DNA from: Candidatus Uhrbacteria bacterium
GTDB taxonomy: Bacteria > Patescibacteriota > Patescibacteriia > UBA9934 > UBA11717
Direction: 5' to 3'
Length of the DNA: 62,653 nt
Assembly: GCA_018701105.1 (NCBI GenBank)
Contig: JABIWD010000051.1
Span: 1-62,653, forward strand
The notes beneath the pieces are model-generated. The model made no database searches. It saw only the letters and a list, made by a program, of their open reading frames with translations, and had not been told where the DNA came from. Positions 40,133-48,708 of the stretch are shown here, piece by piece. Both the position numbers and the translations under genes were made by a program. Every line of letters starts with the position of its first letter. Position 1 is the first letter of the stretch.

Positions 40133-41929
40133 TTATACACTCATTGCCTCAATCTCGTCTTGAAGCTTCAGCCATTCCCTCTCAAGCCTCTCCAGCTCTT
40201 TCTTGAGCTCCTCAAGCCTCTGGGCCTTTGGCGGTGCATAGTCAGTCGGATTCTCGAAGAAGTACTTCATGATCTCCGCCTTCTCCTGTTCGTACTTCTC
40301 GATCTCGCTATCGACCCTCCTCAACGACCTTTGAATCTCGCGAACACGCATCCGCGCTTCTTTTCTCTCCATCTTTGCTTTATTTCGAATAGCCTCCTCC
40401 TCGGATACACTTTCCTCGATCATGTCAGCTTCCACTGCAGCAAGTTCCGCTAGGTACTCAACATACATTGGGTAATCGCCTCGATACTCTCGAACCGATC
40501 CATGGCGGACCTCAAATACACGATCAGCTAACGCGCTAACAAAAGTACGCGCATGTGAAACGAAGATCACCGTCCCCTTGTATTTCTTCAGAGCTATAGC
40601 GAGCCCTTCCGATGTCTCAACATCCAGATGGTTCGTAGGCTCGTCCAGAATCAGTACGCTATGATTGCGCAGGAGTATTCCGGCGAGTGCGAGTCGTGCT
40701 CGTTCCCCACCAGACAACACAGAAACCGGCTTATCAAGATCATCTCCTTGGAACAAAAAGTTGCCAGCCATCATCAAGATCTGCTCTGCTGACGTTCCAT
40801 CACGTGCACTATCGGTTAAATGCGATATCACCTTATCGTTATCTTTCAATGAAGAGCTTGTCAGTTGGTCGTAGTATCCAACGTCGGCGTGCTTCCACCA
40901 TTTCATGTAACCATCGAGTAACTCAATCTGACCAACGATCGTCTTCAACAGCGTCGACTTTCCACGACCGTTGTCCCCTGCGATGACGATTTTCTCCCCA
41001 CGCGAAATCGTAAACGTAATATTGTCAGCAATGACGAGGTCGCCGTAACCGATGACAAGATCGGTTACTCGGAGCGCAGGCCCAGCATGAACCGTAGGTG
41101 ACGGAATCGTGATTCTTGTCGTCGCGAGGTCTGCATTAATCTTCACGATCTGGCTTCGCAGTCGAGATATATGCTTAACCTTGTTCTTTGCACGTGACGC
41201 GAGATTCGCCTTCGCTCCGAATCGATCTACGAACTTCTGATGATGTGACATCTCGCGTGACAGCTTCTTGTTCGTTCTCTTCACGAACTCAAGCTGCTCC
41301 GCTTTCCACTCCAAGAACTCCTGAACCTTTCCTTTGTATATAGTAAGAGCAGCACGCTCAATCTCGTACGTGAAATCACAAGTATTCTGTAAAAAGGTTC
41401 TGTCATGCGCCACGAGAATAAAGCTGCCACGATAATCTGCGAGTACCGACTCGAGCATCAGCAGCGTCTGGAGGTCCAAGTAGTTCACTGGCTCATCTAA
41501 GAACAGGAGATTCGGTTCTTTCAAGAACATCGCAACAAGCTTGATGCGCATCTGATAACCTCCGGACAGCTCACTTGGAGCTTTCTCCAAATGGTCAACG
41601 TGCAAACCAAACTTGGATCCCATCTTCTTAACCTCCCACGATGGTTTACCACTAGACTCTTCAAGAAATGCAAGGGTCGAGATTCCACCAGGCAGCACCT
41701 CATTCTGACGGATCACTCCAACATGAGTCCAATCAAACATCTGAAAGGATCCTGAGTCTGCTTCAATCTCACCCATGAGGATCTTGAGCAAAGTAGACTT
41801 CCCTGCTCCATTACGACCGATTAGCGCTATCTTCTGACCTTCCGCAACCTGAAACGAGATGTTTTTTAGAACATCCTGCCTCCCGTACATCTTTGCAATA
41901 TTTTGTACTTCCAGTAACGGTTTAGCCAT
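40133..41929 (-). CDS. ABC-F family ATPase with C-terminal coiled coil
   Basis: A 598-residue two-domain ABC-F protein (Uup/YheS-like). Walker A GRNGAGKSTLLK and GDNGRGKSTLLK; signatures LSGGYQMRIK and LSGGERARLALA; Walker B LFLDEPVNYLDL (Pro-Val instead of Pro-Thr) and LILDEPTNHLDV. The ~80 residues between the domains are Lys/Arg-rich (LSREMSHHQKFVDRFGAKAN), and the last ~90 residues form a charged coiled coil. Likely a ribosome- or DNA-associated ATPase; second ABC-F in the window. Confidence 0.94.
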   Translation of the reverse strand: MAKPLLEVQNIAKMYGRQDVLKNISFQVAEGQKIALIGRNGAGKSTLLKILMGEIEADSGSFQMFDWTHVGVIRQNEVLPGGISTLAFLEESSGKPSWEVKKMGSKFGLHVDHLEKAPSELSGGYQMRIKLVAMFLKEPNLLFLDEPVNYLDLQTLLMLESVLADYRGSFILVAHDRTFLQNTCDFTYEIERAALTIYKGKVQEFLEWKAEQLEFVKRTNKKLSREMSHHQKFVDRFGAKANLASRAKNKVKHISRLRSQIVKINADLATTRITIPSPTVHAGPALRVTDLVIGYGDLVIADNITFTISRGEKIVIAGDNGRGKSTLLKTIVGQIELLDGYMKWWKHADVGYYDQLTSSSLKDNDKVISHLTDSARDGTSAEQILMMAGNFLFQGDDLDKPVSVLSGGERARLALAGILLRNHSVLILDEPTNHLDVETSEGLAIALKKYKGTVIFVSHARTFVSALADRVFEVRHGSVREYRGDYPMYVEYLAELAAVEADMIEESVSEEEAIRNKAKMERKEARMRVREIQRSLRRVDSEIEKYEQEKAEIMKYFFENPTDYAPPKAQRLEELKKELERLEREWLKLQDEIEAMSV

Positions 41930-41979
41930 ATCAATCAGAATCTACCAGTACAAACCGGTTTGGTCCAGGTAACTGCGTC

Positions 41980-42546
41980 CTATAAGCTCGTTTCCTTCAT
42001 AAACGGCTTGATTCCCTCAATAGCCTTCTTGACACTCATATTCATGTATAAAGCTGCGAGTTTAAGCTTTCTTCGACTAAATGTAACCCCTGCACTCGTT
42101 ATCTTCGCCAAAGGTACTTCTTCTGCTTCATCAAAAGTCAACCCGAGTCCTCCATGTATCAACCATCCCTCTGGTCGAATATCAGTCAAACTTACATCTC
42201 TAAACGCCCAGCCAACTTTGTTCAGATATTTTGTTGGAATTGAGTATGCGTTATAGCCAAATCCAGTTCCAAACGTCACATTATCGGCATCAATGCGCAT
42301 CATCACAGGTGGCTTCACTATGTATCGAGTCATCTTCCAAATAATCAAGCATGGTACGAACAAGAAGAAGATGCCAAACATGATCCACGCAAACATCGGT
42401 GCATCGTTTAAATACTCAGGCTTAATAACAACATTGAACAATGCAAGATCGAGCCCGGTCAAAAGGAAGAAAGAAGCTATCAACAACATTACGGACAATA
42501 TTGGACGGCCGAGCCTGACTTCAAAGAATGGTTTTTCATTTTTCAT
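41980..42546 (-). CDS. two-TM protein with PH-like C-terminal domain, unknown
   Basis: A 188-residue protein with two adjacent membrane helices (VMLLIASFFLLTGLDLAL and FAWIMFGIFFLFVPCLIIW) and a C-terminal beta-rich region with a terminal helix (VMMRIDADNVTFGTGFGYNA), a layout seen in small bacterial PH-like membrane proteins. No sure family. It ends 51 bases before the ABC-F gene on the same strand. Confidence 0.65.
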   Translation of the reverse strand: MKNEKPFFEVRLGRPILSVMLLIASFFLLTGLDLALFNVVIKPEYLNDAPMFAWIMFGIFFLFVPCLIIWKMTRYIVKPPVMMRIDADNVTFGTGFGYNAYSIPTKYLNKVGWAFRDVSLTDIRPEGWLIHGGLGLTFDEAEEVPLAKITSAGVTFSRRKLKLAALYMNMSVKKAIEGIKPFMKETSL

Positions 42547-42576
42547 ATATCAATTTTATCATAGCTCCTCCAATCA

Positions 42577-42600
42577 AAAAACCGGCAAAAGCCGGTTTAT
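42577..42600 (-). terminator. lipoprotein gene terminator
   Basis: Minus strand stem AAACCGGC/GCCGGTTT (42598-42579), loop TTTT, then TTGATTGG after the T-run. Confidence 0.75.
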
Positions 42601-42606
42601 TTGATT

Positions 42607-43155
42607 TTAGAATGACAATGTCTTTGCTACGTCAGCAAGTGCCTGATCGTGCACTGTAAGCTCGTAGTAACCTGTTGTTGCAACAATCACGTAGTGAGTT
42701 GTTCCATCTGCCAACTCATGACGTCGAGCATCAATATCACCAAACAACATGTCCTCAGAGCTCTTGATACCTGCAAGTCGCCCCTCAACCATCTCATTTG
42801 TTGGTGAGTCTACTTTTGAGTACTTCATTGTGAGAAGTCGCTCCGAAACGTCACCTCCCTCTGCAAACAACCATACGTCGTCGCTGTTCACGATAACAAA
42901 GTCTGCAGTAGCTTCCTTTGCCTCGTCATCTGGTCCACAAGCAACTGTGTACTGGTTGTCATCGTATGTAAGATCGAAACTTGGAGCGTAGTTGTTGTGC
43001 AGGTCTACTAGACGCACCTCTACAACAGCTGGGGCTTCATCCACCACAACATCCTCAACAACGACTGCGGGATCTGCATCTGATGTGAATGAGCAACCTG
43101 CTCCCAATAGTACGAGCCCTAGAAAACCGAGTGAAATGATTGACCAATTCTTCAT
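42607..43155 (-). CDS. predicted lipoprotein, unknown function
   Basis: A 182-residue lipoprotein: MKNWSIISLGFLGLVLLGAGC, lipobox LGAGC with Cys21. After an acidic Val/Asp-rich spacer (DPAVVVEDVVVDEAPAVVEV) comes a ~130-residue domain with alternating strands. No family recognised. It follows the TM-anchored 283-residue gene by 42 bases, probably in one operon. Confidence 0.78.
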   Translation of the reverse strand: MKNWSIISLGFLGLVLLGAGCSFTSDADPAVVVEDVVVDEAPAVVEVRLVDLHNNYAPSFDLTYDDNQYTVACGPDDEAKEATADFVIVNSDDVWLFAEGGDVSERLLTMKYSKVDSPTNEMVEGRLAGIKSSEDMLFGDIDARRHELADGTTHYVIVATTGYYELTVHDQALADVAKTLSF

Positions 43156-43197
43156 AAAAGTTTTATTTATTTATGCTGATATCTTACTATAATTTCT

Positions 43198-44049
43198 CTA
43201 CAACCCCAAGCTATCGAATACACATACTTCCTCTGTTCGCAATGCCGCGCGAGGTTCTGGGGTTGCGTTGTCATAAACTGTAAACTCAACACACTCATCT
43301 GACACCCAGGCAATCTCAAACTCTGGCAATACATCTGGCAAGCCGTCCGGATCACCATCAACAGAAGTGATGCGCTCATCAAAATCTCGTATGATCGTAC
43401 TTTCATGACGCTCACCAAGAAGGTCGCTCAATACAAGGAACCGTCTGTGATCACGAGACATATACTCGTCGCTCAGACTGGCAACGTATCGTTGCGTAGG
43501 TGAAAGAATGTTCAGCATCTCAAGCTTGTTGAACCCTGGATCTTTCACGAACACGGGCTCTAAGTCACTCAAATCATTAAGGTCGATTGTGACGGGCTTA
43601 AACGTATGCTCAGTCTCCCCCGAGTACACTGCAAATATTCTGCCGTCATAATCGTCCGGCACTGCAAAAAGTCGTAGACCAACACCATTTGTACTCGTAA
43701 CCCTTGCATGCTCACCGGTAATCGGATTTGTAACCTCGATGAATGATTGATACTCGTCTTGAACAAAGTAAGGCTTTGGAGTTCCGTCCAGAATGCGCTG
43801 AACAAGCTCCAAATCAAGCGTCTCATATCCAGTAGTCTCCTCCACTTCTGCCACAACCTCCACCTCTTCATCCGCTTCAATATCCCCCGATAAAAAGTCA
43901 CCCGCATCACTCAGCGAGTAGAACGACACTGCGATCGCTCCAATCGACAATATAATTGACGCAACGATAGGTACAAACAAGTGCTTTGGTACCACTGGCT
44001 GCGACACTTTCTTCTTTGAGGTCTTCTTTGTAGGTTTTTTCTTTGCCAT
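43198..44049 (-). CDS. single-TM extracytoplasmic protein, unknown
   Basis: A 283-residue protein with a very basic cytoplasmic tail (MAKKKPTKKTSKKKVSQPVV), one membrane helix (LFVPIVASIILSIGAIAVSF), an acidic spacer and a ~200-residue extracytoplasmic part. The N-terminal design is like that of the 3D-domain gene. Extended -10 promoter TGG-TACACT lies before the ATG. Function unknown. Confidence 0.75.
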   Translation of the reverse strand: MAKKKPTKKTSKKKVSQPVVPKHLFVPIVASIILSIGAIAVSFYSLSDAGDFLSGDIEADEEVEVVAEVEETTGYETLDLELVQRILDGTPKPYFVQDEYQSFIEVTNPITGEHARVTSTNGVGLRLFAVPDDYDGRIFAVYSGETEHTFKPVTIDLNDLSDLEPVFVKDPGFNKLEMLNILSPTQRYVASLSDEYMSRDHRRFLVLSDLLGERHESTIIRDFDERITSVDGDPDGLPDVLPEFEIAWVSDECVEFTVYDNATPEPRAALRTEEVCVFDSLGL

Positions 44050-44192
44050 ATGAAATTAGTGTACCACATTGATATTAATCAGGAATAATAGGCTCAAGTT
44101 AGACTCACTACTAACTTCCAGCTATAGATATAGTAAAGATACCAATAATTATTATGCACATCTTACATCAATTCATTCACAAGACATAGGAA

Positions 44193-44227
44193 GCAAAAAA
44201 TGAGCCTACTGGTGCTCATTTTTTCTA
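44193..44227. terminator. terminator of the pilin operon
   Basis: Stem AAAAAATGAGC/GCTCATTTTTT (44195-44224) immediately after the last pilin gene; symmetric, so it works on both strands. The rest of the gap 44050-44192 shows nothing besides the upstream promoter. Confidence 0.85.
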
Positions 44228-44611
44228 GTTCAATGCTTCGGTGACTGCGGTGACATCGATCGGATCGACTCCCAGATCTATATCGAGCCCATAATGCACG
44301 TTCCCAACCACGTCCGTAATCACAGCATTCCTAGTGCTCGGTGATGGGGATATGAGTGCGACATCGCATTCTGCGCCCTCTATGACCAACGTCGACGTCG
44401 TGTAAGTCGAGTCTGACGCAAGCCAGATCAAAAGCTCATCCATGCAGCCCTGCACGTTCTGCCTTGCTTCCCATGAGTGTAATCGATCTTGGTCCATGCC
44501 CACGTTCTCGAGTCCGATTCGCGTGAAGACGATCGCAGTGCTCAAGGTTACTACTCCCAAAATCAAAACAATCATCATGACAGTGAAACCACTTTGTTGA
44601 TGGCGCGTCAT
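44225..44611 (-). CDS. type IV pilin-like protein (PilX-like), last of the pilin operon
   Basis: A 128-residue protein with a prepilin-like N-terminus MTRHQQSGFTVMMIVLILG: the cleavage Gly lies before Phe, followed by a hydrophobic helix; the Glu5 of major pilins is replaced (Met). The rest is beta-rich with a single disulfide pair (Cys near 56 and 80). Typical of minor pilins. Overlaps the preceding pilin gene by 4 bases. Confidence 0.75.
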   Translation of the reverse strand: MTRHQQSGFTVMMIVLILGVVTLSTAIVFTRIGLENVGMDQDRLHSWEARQNVQGCMDELLIWLASDSTYTTSTLVIEGAECDVALISPSPSTRNAVITDVVGNVHYGLDIDLGVDPIDVTAVTEALN

Positions 44612-45153
44612 ATTTCAAGCGTATTGGGAGTAAGCGGGATCGTGGTAGATCCAGTGAATGTACGATCGGACACTGCGGAGTCTATCGTACTAATAACGTA
44701 GTCGATCTTTAGACCTGTCAAAATACCGCCCGAATCATCAACCGTATCAATCTGCCACGTGTCAACATTAAGGTTTGCGTCAGTAATCCATGCTGGAGCC
44801 TCCGCACCCTTAGTTAATTGTAATCGATCTACATATGTCACTGTGCCACCAAAATCAACCGCATCTTGTACTGACCTTATCTGCACAGCATCGCCATTCC
44901 CGTCCTCGAGAATCAACGTACTCGGATTCGACCCGAGTGTCGAAGCAGTTACATTTATGTTATTTGCCCCTGTAATATTGTGGGACATCAACAACATAGT
45001 CACCGTCGCTGTCTCTTTCAGGCGTAGACCAGGAGCTAGGCCACTCTGAACGCGCATTGTGTTTAGCAAAAATGTAGTCAGCCCAGCTAGGACGATTATA
45101 ACTACTGCAACATACAGCACTAACTCAAGTAATGAGAAACCGTTTTGTTTCAT
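44608..45153 (-). CDS. minor pilin, PilW/PulJ-like
   Basis: A 181-residue prepilin: MKQNGFSLLELVLYVAVVII has Gly at -1, Phe at +1 and Glu at +5 of the mature protein, the classic N-methylation motif for prepilin peptidase. The C-terminal part is Thr/Val-rich beta. ATG 45153 is chosen because the prepilin leader must be short; the frame to 45204 is longer but implausible. Its start overlaps the previous gene's end. Confidence 0.85.
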   Translation of the reverse strand: MKQNGFSLLELVLYVAVVIIVLAGLTTFLLNTMRVQSGLAPGLRLKETATVTMLLMSHNITGANNINVTASTLGSNPSTLILEDGNGDAVQIRSVQDAVDFGGTVTYVDRLQLTKGAEAPAWITDANLNVDTWQIDTVDDSGGILTGLKIDYVISTIDSAVSDRTFTGSTTIPLTPNTLEI

Positions 45154-45154
45154 A

Positions 45155-46042
45155 TTAGTCTTCAGGTTCAAATTCGTCAGACACATAAGTCGACCCATCA
45201 CCAAATGTCAGAGTGACGGTCATGGTAACGTCATCCATATCTTGAGAGAACTGCATCTTGTGCATCTCGAAAGTCTCCGATGGATTGATAACCGTATCAA
45301 CTATATCAATATCGACGCCGCTTGGTTGATTGCCTGACGGGCTACCTGGGCCGGCATCGGACCAAACCTTAGTCTTATTCATAAATATCTGACCAAGAGT
45401 TCTGTCATTGTCCCAAGTCAACGTAACCAAGTCGATAGTAACTGCAGTAGTTCCTGTGTTTTCAATGTAAACGCGACGCAGCTGCTTGCTTCCAACAAAC
45501 TCACCACTGGACACATCCACGGACACCATTCCAGCCTCGTCAACTCCAAAACAATCACCCTGCGGATTGTCAAAACGTGTCCTGTGCACCATATTCGAAA
45601 CGGAGCGGCTGTGGCCTCCAAGATCCGTCCAACCAACGTTACTCAACAAAAGCAACGAATCGGGATCCACTGTACCGCCCGATGCAACGATTATACACGC
45701 TCCATCACGCTCTACTTCGGACACGGTGATATCTCGAGTCATACCGTTCGCCAAAGTCTCTGTGCCAGGCTCTACGCCCCACGACCCAGCCGCAAATGCA
45801 ATCTGCCCCGCCCCAACGGCGAGATCATCGAATGCGATCGTCCGTAATGCTGACACGCCCTCATAGACCGCATACTGAGCCTCACCTCTCTGCGATGTAA
45901 CGGAGACCGTTCTAGCACTTTGCACTGCTAACGAGGTTAGGGCAACCAAAAACATGGCCGCGATACCGGTCGCGATCAAGACCTCCAGGATCATAGACCC
46001 CTTTTGATCCTTTTTTAGTTTATTCCCAAACCGCCCAGCCAT
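45155..46042 (-). CDS. minor pilin, PilV-like, with C-terminal beta domain
   Basis: A 295-residue protein with the prepilin-like KKDQKGSMILEVLIATGIAAMF: Gly then Ser-Met-Ile-Leu-Glu, Glu at +5, hydrophobic helix. The ~270-residue remainder is beta-rich, with the middle (RRVYIENTGTTAVTIDLVTL) looking like a stand-alone Ig-type domain. Longer than most minor pilins, as if a surface domain were attached to a pilin stalk. Confidence 0.8.
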   Translation of the reverse strand: MAGRFGNKLKKDQKGSMILEVLIATGIAAMFLVALTSLAVQSARTVSVTSQRGEAQYAVYEGVSALRTIAFDDLAVGAGQIAFAAGSWGVEPGTETLANGMTRDITVSEVERDGACIIVASGGTVDPDSLLLLSNVGWTDLGGHSRSVSNMVHRTRFDNPQGDCFGVDEAGMVSVDVSSGEFVGSKQLRRVYIENTGTTAVTIDLVTLTWDNDRTLGQIFMNKTKVWSDAGPGSPSGNQPSGVDIDIVDTVINPSETFEMHKMQFSQDMDDVTMTVTLTFGDGSTYVSDEFEPED

Positions 46043-46511
46043 ATCGAGATATGTTCAATGTTTTAGAAAGCCCGAGTGATTCAATCGTAATGTTGCCGTA
46101 CTGTGGAGTCTCACCAGATAGTGCCGAGAAAACAACCTCGTGATCATTTCCATCTGACGGTGAAGCGCCACTTAGCGATGCATCCGTAATCTGAGCCGCT
46201 GAGTCTACCGTATATGTTCTGTCGTAAGCGACATCTCGTGTCGCATAGGATCCTCCCAGGAATATAATATACTCATTCACATCACGAGAAGTTTCATTGT
46301 AATCTAAATACACTCCCCATGAATCGCCACTGCGATTCTGCATTGCATTTTCATTCGTAACAGACAGAACATGCAGTAGGCCCGATGTCGCCTCTTGTGA
46401 TCTAGCGACTTTTTGCACAGAAGACATGACGGCTAAACTATATCCAAAAACTATGGCTACAACAGATACAACCATCAGAATCTCAATCAATGTAAATCCT
46501 TTTGCGCGCAT
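46020..46511 (-). CDS. prepilin, GspH/PilE-like
   Basis: A 163-residue prepilin: MRAKGFTLIEILMVVSVVAIVFG (Gly, Phe+1, Glu+5), then a variable beta domain with YRTYTVDSAAQ-like strands. ATG 46511 gives the short leader required. It lies between GspF and the PilV-like gene with slight overlaps on both sides (1-23 bases). Confidence 0.85.
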   Translation of the reverse strand: MRAKGFTLIEILMVVSVVAIVFGYSLAVMSSVQKVARSQEATSGLLHVLSVTNENAMQNRSGDSWGVYLDYNETSRDVNEYIIFLGGSYATRDVAYDRTYTVDSAAQITDASLSGASPSDGNDHEVVFSALSGETPQYGNITIESLGLSKTLNISRYGWAVWE

Positions 46512-46512
46512 G

Positions 46513-47541
46513 TTATATGTTTCCAACAACTTGATAGATAGGAGAGATGATAGACAGTGCGAGGCCGGCAACCAAAACACCAATCACAAGCAACAATATA
46601 GGCTCAAGCATGTTTGAAAGATTACGCATTGAGTCATCAACCTCTTGCTCGTAGAATTCCGCAAGATAAATCATCATATTGCCGAGCATCCCGGACTCCT
46701 CACCAACACGCGTCATCCGCTGCATGATCAATGGGAAGAAGCGCTCCGATGCTGCCATGGACTGCGATATAGAGCTTCCCCGCTTCACATTCTTCTCAAT
46801 CGTCTCTAGGAACTGGCTATACCTGGCGTTATTAAGCACGGATTTCACAATCGGGATGATGTCGCTGATAGTTTCACCAGAAGCAAGCATCGTTCCCATG
46901 ACACGTGCCAATCGAGCGAGGTTCGTATTTCGAACTATCGTACCTATAACTGGTGTGTATATTAAAGCCGTATGCAGAAAAGGTTTTAACGGCTTAATTT
47001 TTCTTACAAAGTAAATCGCAAGCACGAATGCAAAGATCGCGAGCAACACAAGGCCGCTCTTTGTCTCAATCACCTCCGCTATCCATAGCAACATCCTTGT
47101 TGTTACTGGAAGCTCCACATCCAAGGTTGCGAAAACATCCGTGATGTTTGGCAGCACAAATACAACTATTCCCACCGTCATCACAATAGCAACGGCCATG
47201 ATAACCAACGGATACATCAAAGCACCTTGGATCTTCTGACGCATCTCGTGCTCTTTTTCGATCTGGAGTGTAAGATGCTCTAGGTTGGCTTGCAAAGTTC
47301 CAGAAGCCTCTCCTGCCCCCACGAGATTAACGTAAACCGGATTAAAGACATGTGGGTATCTCGCAAACCCTTCGGCAAGAGTGCGCCCACTCTGCACCAT
47401 GTTCTGCAATGTGCCAACTATAGTCTTGAGCGGTTTCTTTTTTGATTGGTCGTATATTATCTGTAGCGCGTCATTCATCGGCAGACCGGACTGACTACTA
47501 CATTCAAAAGACAGCAGCCGGAACAATCGTAGCCGGTTCAT
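46513..47541 (-). CDS. type II/IV secretion inner-membrane platform protein (GspF/PilC)
   Basis: A 342-residue GspF/PilC protein, the polytopic platform for pilus assembly. Two T2SSF domains: first ~1-130 with SGLPMNDALQIIYDQ and EASGTLQANLEHL, followed by IQGALMYPLVIMAVAIVMTVGIVVFVLPNI; second ~170-340 with YTPVIGTIVRN, LARLARVMGTMLASGETIS, GEESGMLGNMM and the final VIGVLVAGLALSIISPIYQV. First gene of the pilin operon; no PilB/PilT ATPase or prepilin peptidase is in the window. An alternative TTG start is at 47565. Confidence 0.95.
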   Translation of the reverse strand: MNRLRLFRLLSFECSSQSGLPMNDALQIIYDQSKKKPLKTIVGTLQNMVQSGRTLAEGFARYPHVFNPVYVNLVGAGEASGTLQANLEHLTLQIEKEHEMRQKIQGALMYPLVIMAVAIVMTVGIVVFVLPNITDVFATLDVELPVTTRMLLWIAEVIETKSGLVLLAIFAFVLAIYFVRKIKPLKPFLHTALIYTPVIGTIVRNTNLARLARVMGTMLASGETISDIIPIVKSVLNNARYSQFLETIEKNVKRGSSISQSMAASERFFPLIMQRMTRVGEESGMLGNMMIYLAEFYEQEVDDSMRNLSNMLEPILLLVIGVLVAGLALSIISPIYQVVGNI

Positions 47542-47591
47542 GTGACCCAGAAGCAGCGGTAACAATCGAGATCACACAGTAATCTCGACAG

Positions 47592-47625
47592 CAAAAAAAC
47601 AGGCTCGCGCGAGCCTGTTTTTTGT
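47592..47625. terminator. terminator between the DUF5671-like gene and the pilin operon
   Basis: Stem AAAAAACAGGCTCG/CGAGCCTGTTTTTT (47594-47623), self-symmetric. Confidence 0.85.
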
Positions 47626-47634
47626 TTTCTTAGC

Positions 47635-48603
47635 TTACCGCTCGAGAGGAACACTCGAGTCTTTGTACAGGTCCGGATCTATCGTGCGGTCAAAACACGT
47701 CTCCCCTATTTCGTGGTCCCAGGCGTACGATGAAGCGCCAAGTCTATCGTATTCATAACCTCTTGGAACCGATACACCTTTATACTCACCATCAGCATCC
47801 TGACTTGTTACAAACGTGGCACAAAGCTGAAACGACAGGTCTCCCGTTGTTTTGTACGTATATGGCTCATCACTATCCGGATCGGTTGGCGCGATATATC
47901 CGTTGATCGAATTCGTAATTTCATTCAGAGACTCTGGTAGGGCATCTTTCTGCACCCAGTACGATATTACTTCACCTTGAATAGATGCAAGGTCACTCAC
48001 GCGGTTCTCGTCAAAGCGTATCGCCCTTTGCTCGGCCGGTGTTCCGACTATGAAGAAACCTGCGATGATACATGCAACGACCACTGCTGACGATGATATA
48101 CCTACAATTTTATGCACATTTGTCTTCTTCTTAACGTCACGTCTTAGCTCCCATAGGTAATAGGCGAATACGGAAACCGCGACCACCAGTATCGTGAGCA
48201 CCTTCAAGAAGAAACGACCTGTAAGCTCACCTCCAAGGAAACTGTTCATCAACGTTATTAAATCGATGATGACAGTTAGTGACGCTACAAACAAAGTTAA
48301 GTAGAGCAACCACTTGCGGACCCAGATATTCTGCTTTGCCGACTCAATTGAGAGGTCCTTGTTGATCATCCACGATGTCAGCAATAACACTGGCCATACG
48401 ATCACCAACGCAGATATTGCATTACGCATAATATCGAATGACCCGCTTCGATAATAGTCTAATGGGTCCGGCAACTGTACCGTTATGTACTGCCAAAGTA
48501 ATGAAACGAAGAAGCTCACGCCCACTGCAAGCATGATTATCATTAACAGGTACAAAAATACGTCCTTAGCGGAGCTTTTTGCAGTCTTTGTGTCGGATGT
48601 CAT
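47635..48603 (-). CDS. DUF5671-like membrane protein with pilin-like C-terminal domain
   Basis: A 322-residue protein: about five membrane helices in the first 200 residues resembling DUF5671, a family found in Patescibacteria, then a soluble ~120-residue domain with RVSDLASIQGEVISYWVQKD, LPESLNEITNSINGYIAPTDPD, EPYTYKTTGDLSFQLCATF and a GETCFDR end, similar to the C-terminal domain of type IV pilin-like proteins. Its location next to the pilin operon suggests a link to the pilus, which is inference. Confidence 0.75.
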   Translation of the reverse strand: MTSDTKTAKSSAKDVFLYLLMIIMLAVGVSFFVSLLWQYITVQLPDPLDYYRSGSFDIMRNAISALVIVWPVLLLTSWMINKDLSIESAKQNIWVRKWLLYLTLFVASLTVIIDLITLMNSFLGGELTGRFFLKVLTILVVAVSVFAYYLWELRRDVKKKTNVHKIVGISSSAVVVACIIAGFFIVGTPAEQRAIRFDENRVSDLASIQGEVISYWVQKDALPESLNEITNSINGYIAPTDPDSDEPYTYKTTGDLSFQLCATFVTSQDADGEYKGVSVPRGYEYDRLGASSYAWDHEIGETCFDRTIDPDLYKDSSVPLER

Positions 48604-48670
48604 ATATTCTGCTTTGCGTGAGTAAGTTAGTCGTCGATGGTTCTAGTATAGCAATCATCTGCACAATGCA

Positions 48671-48700
48671 AAACACAGCCCTCCTCGGAAGGCTGTGTTT
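48671..48700 (-). terminator. terminator of the giant surface protein gene
   Basis: Minus strand AAACACAGCC/GGCTGTGTTT stem (48700-48671). Confidence 0.75.
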
Positions 48701-48708
48701 ATTAATTG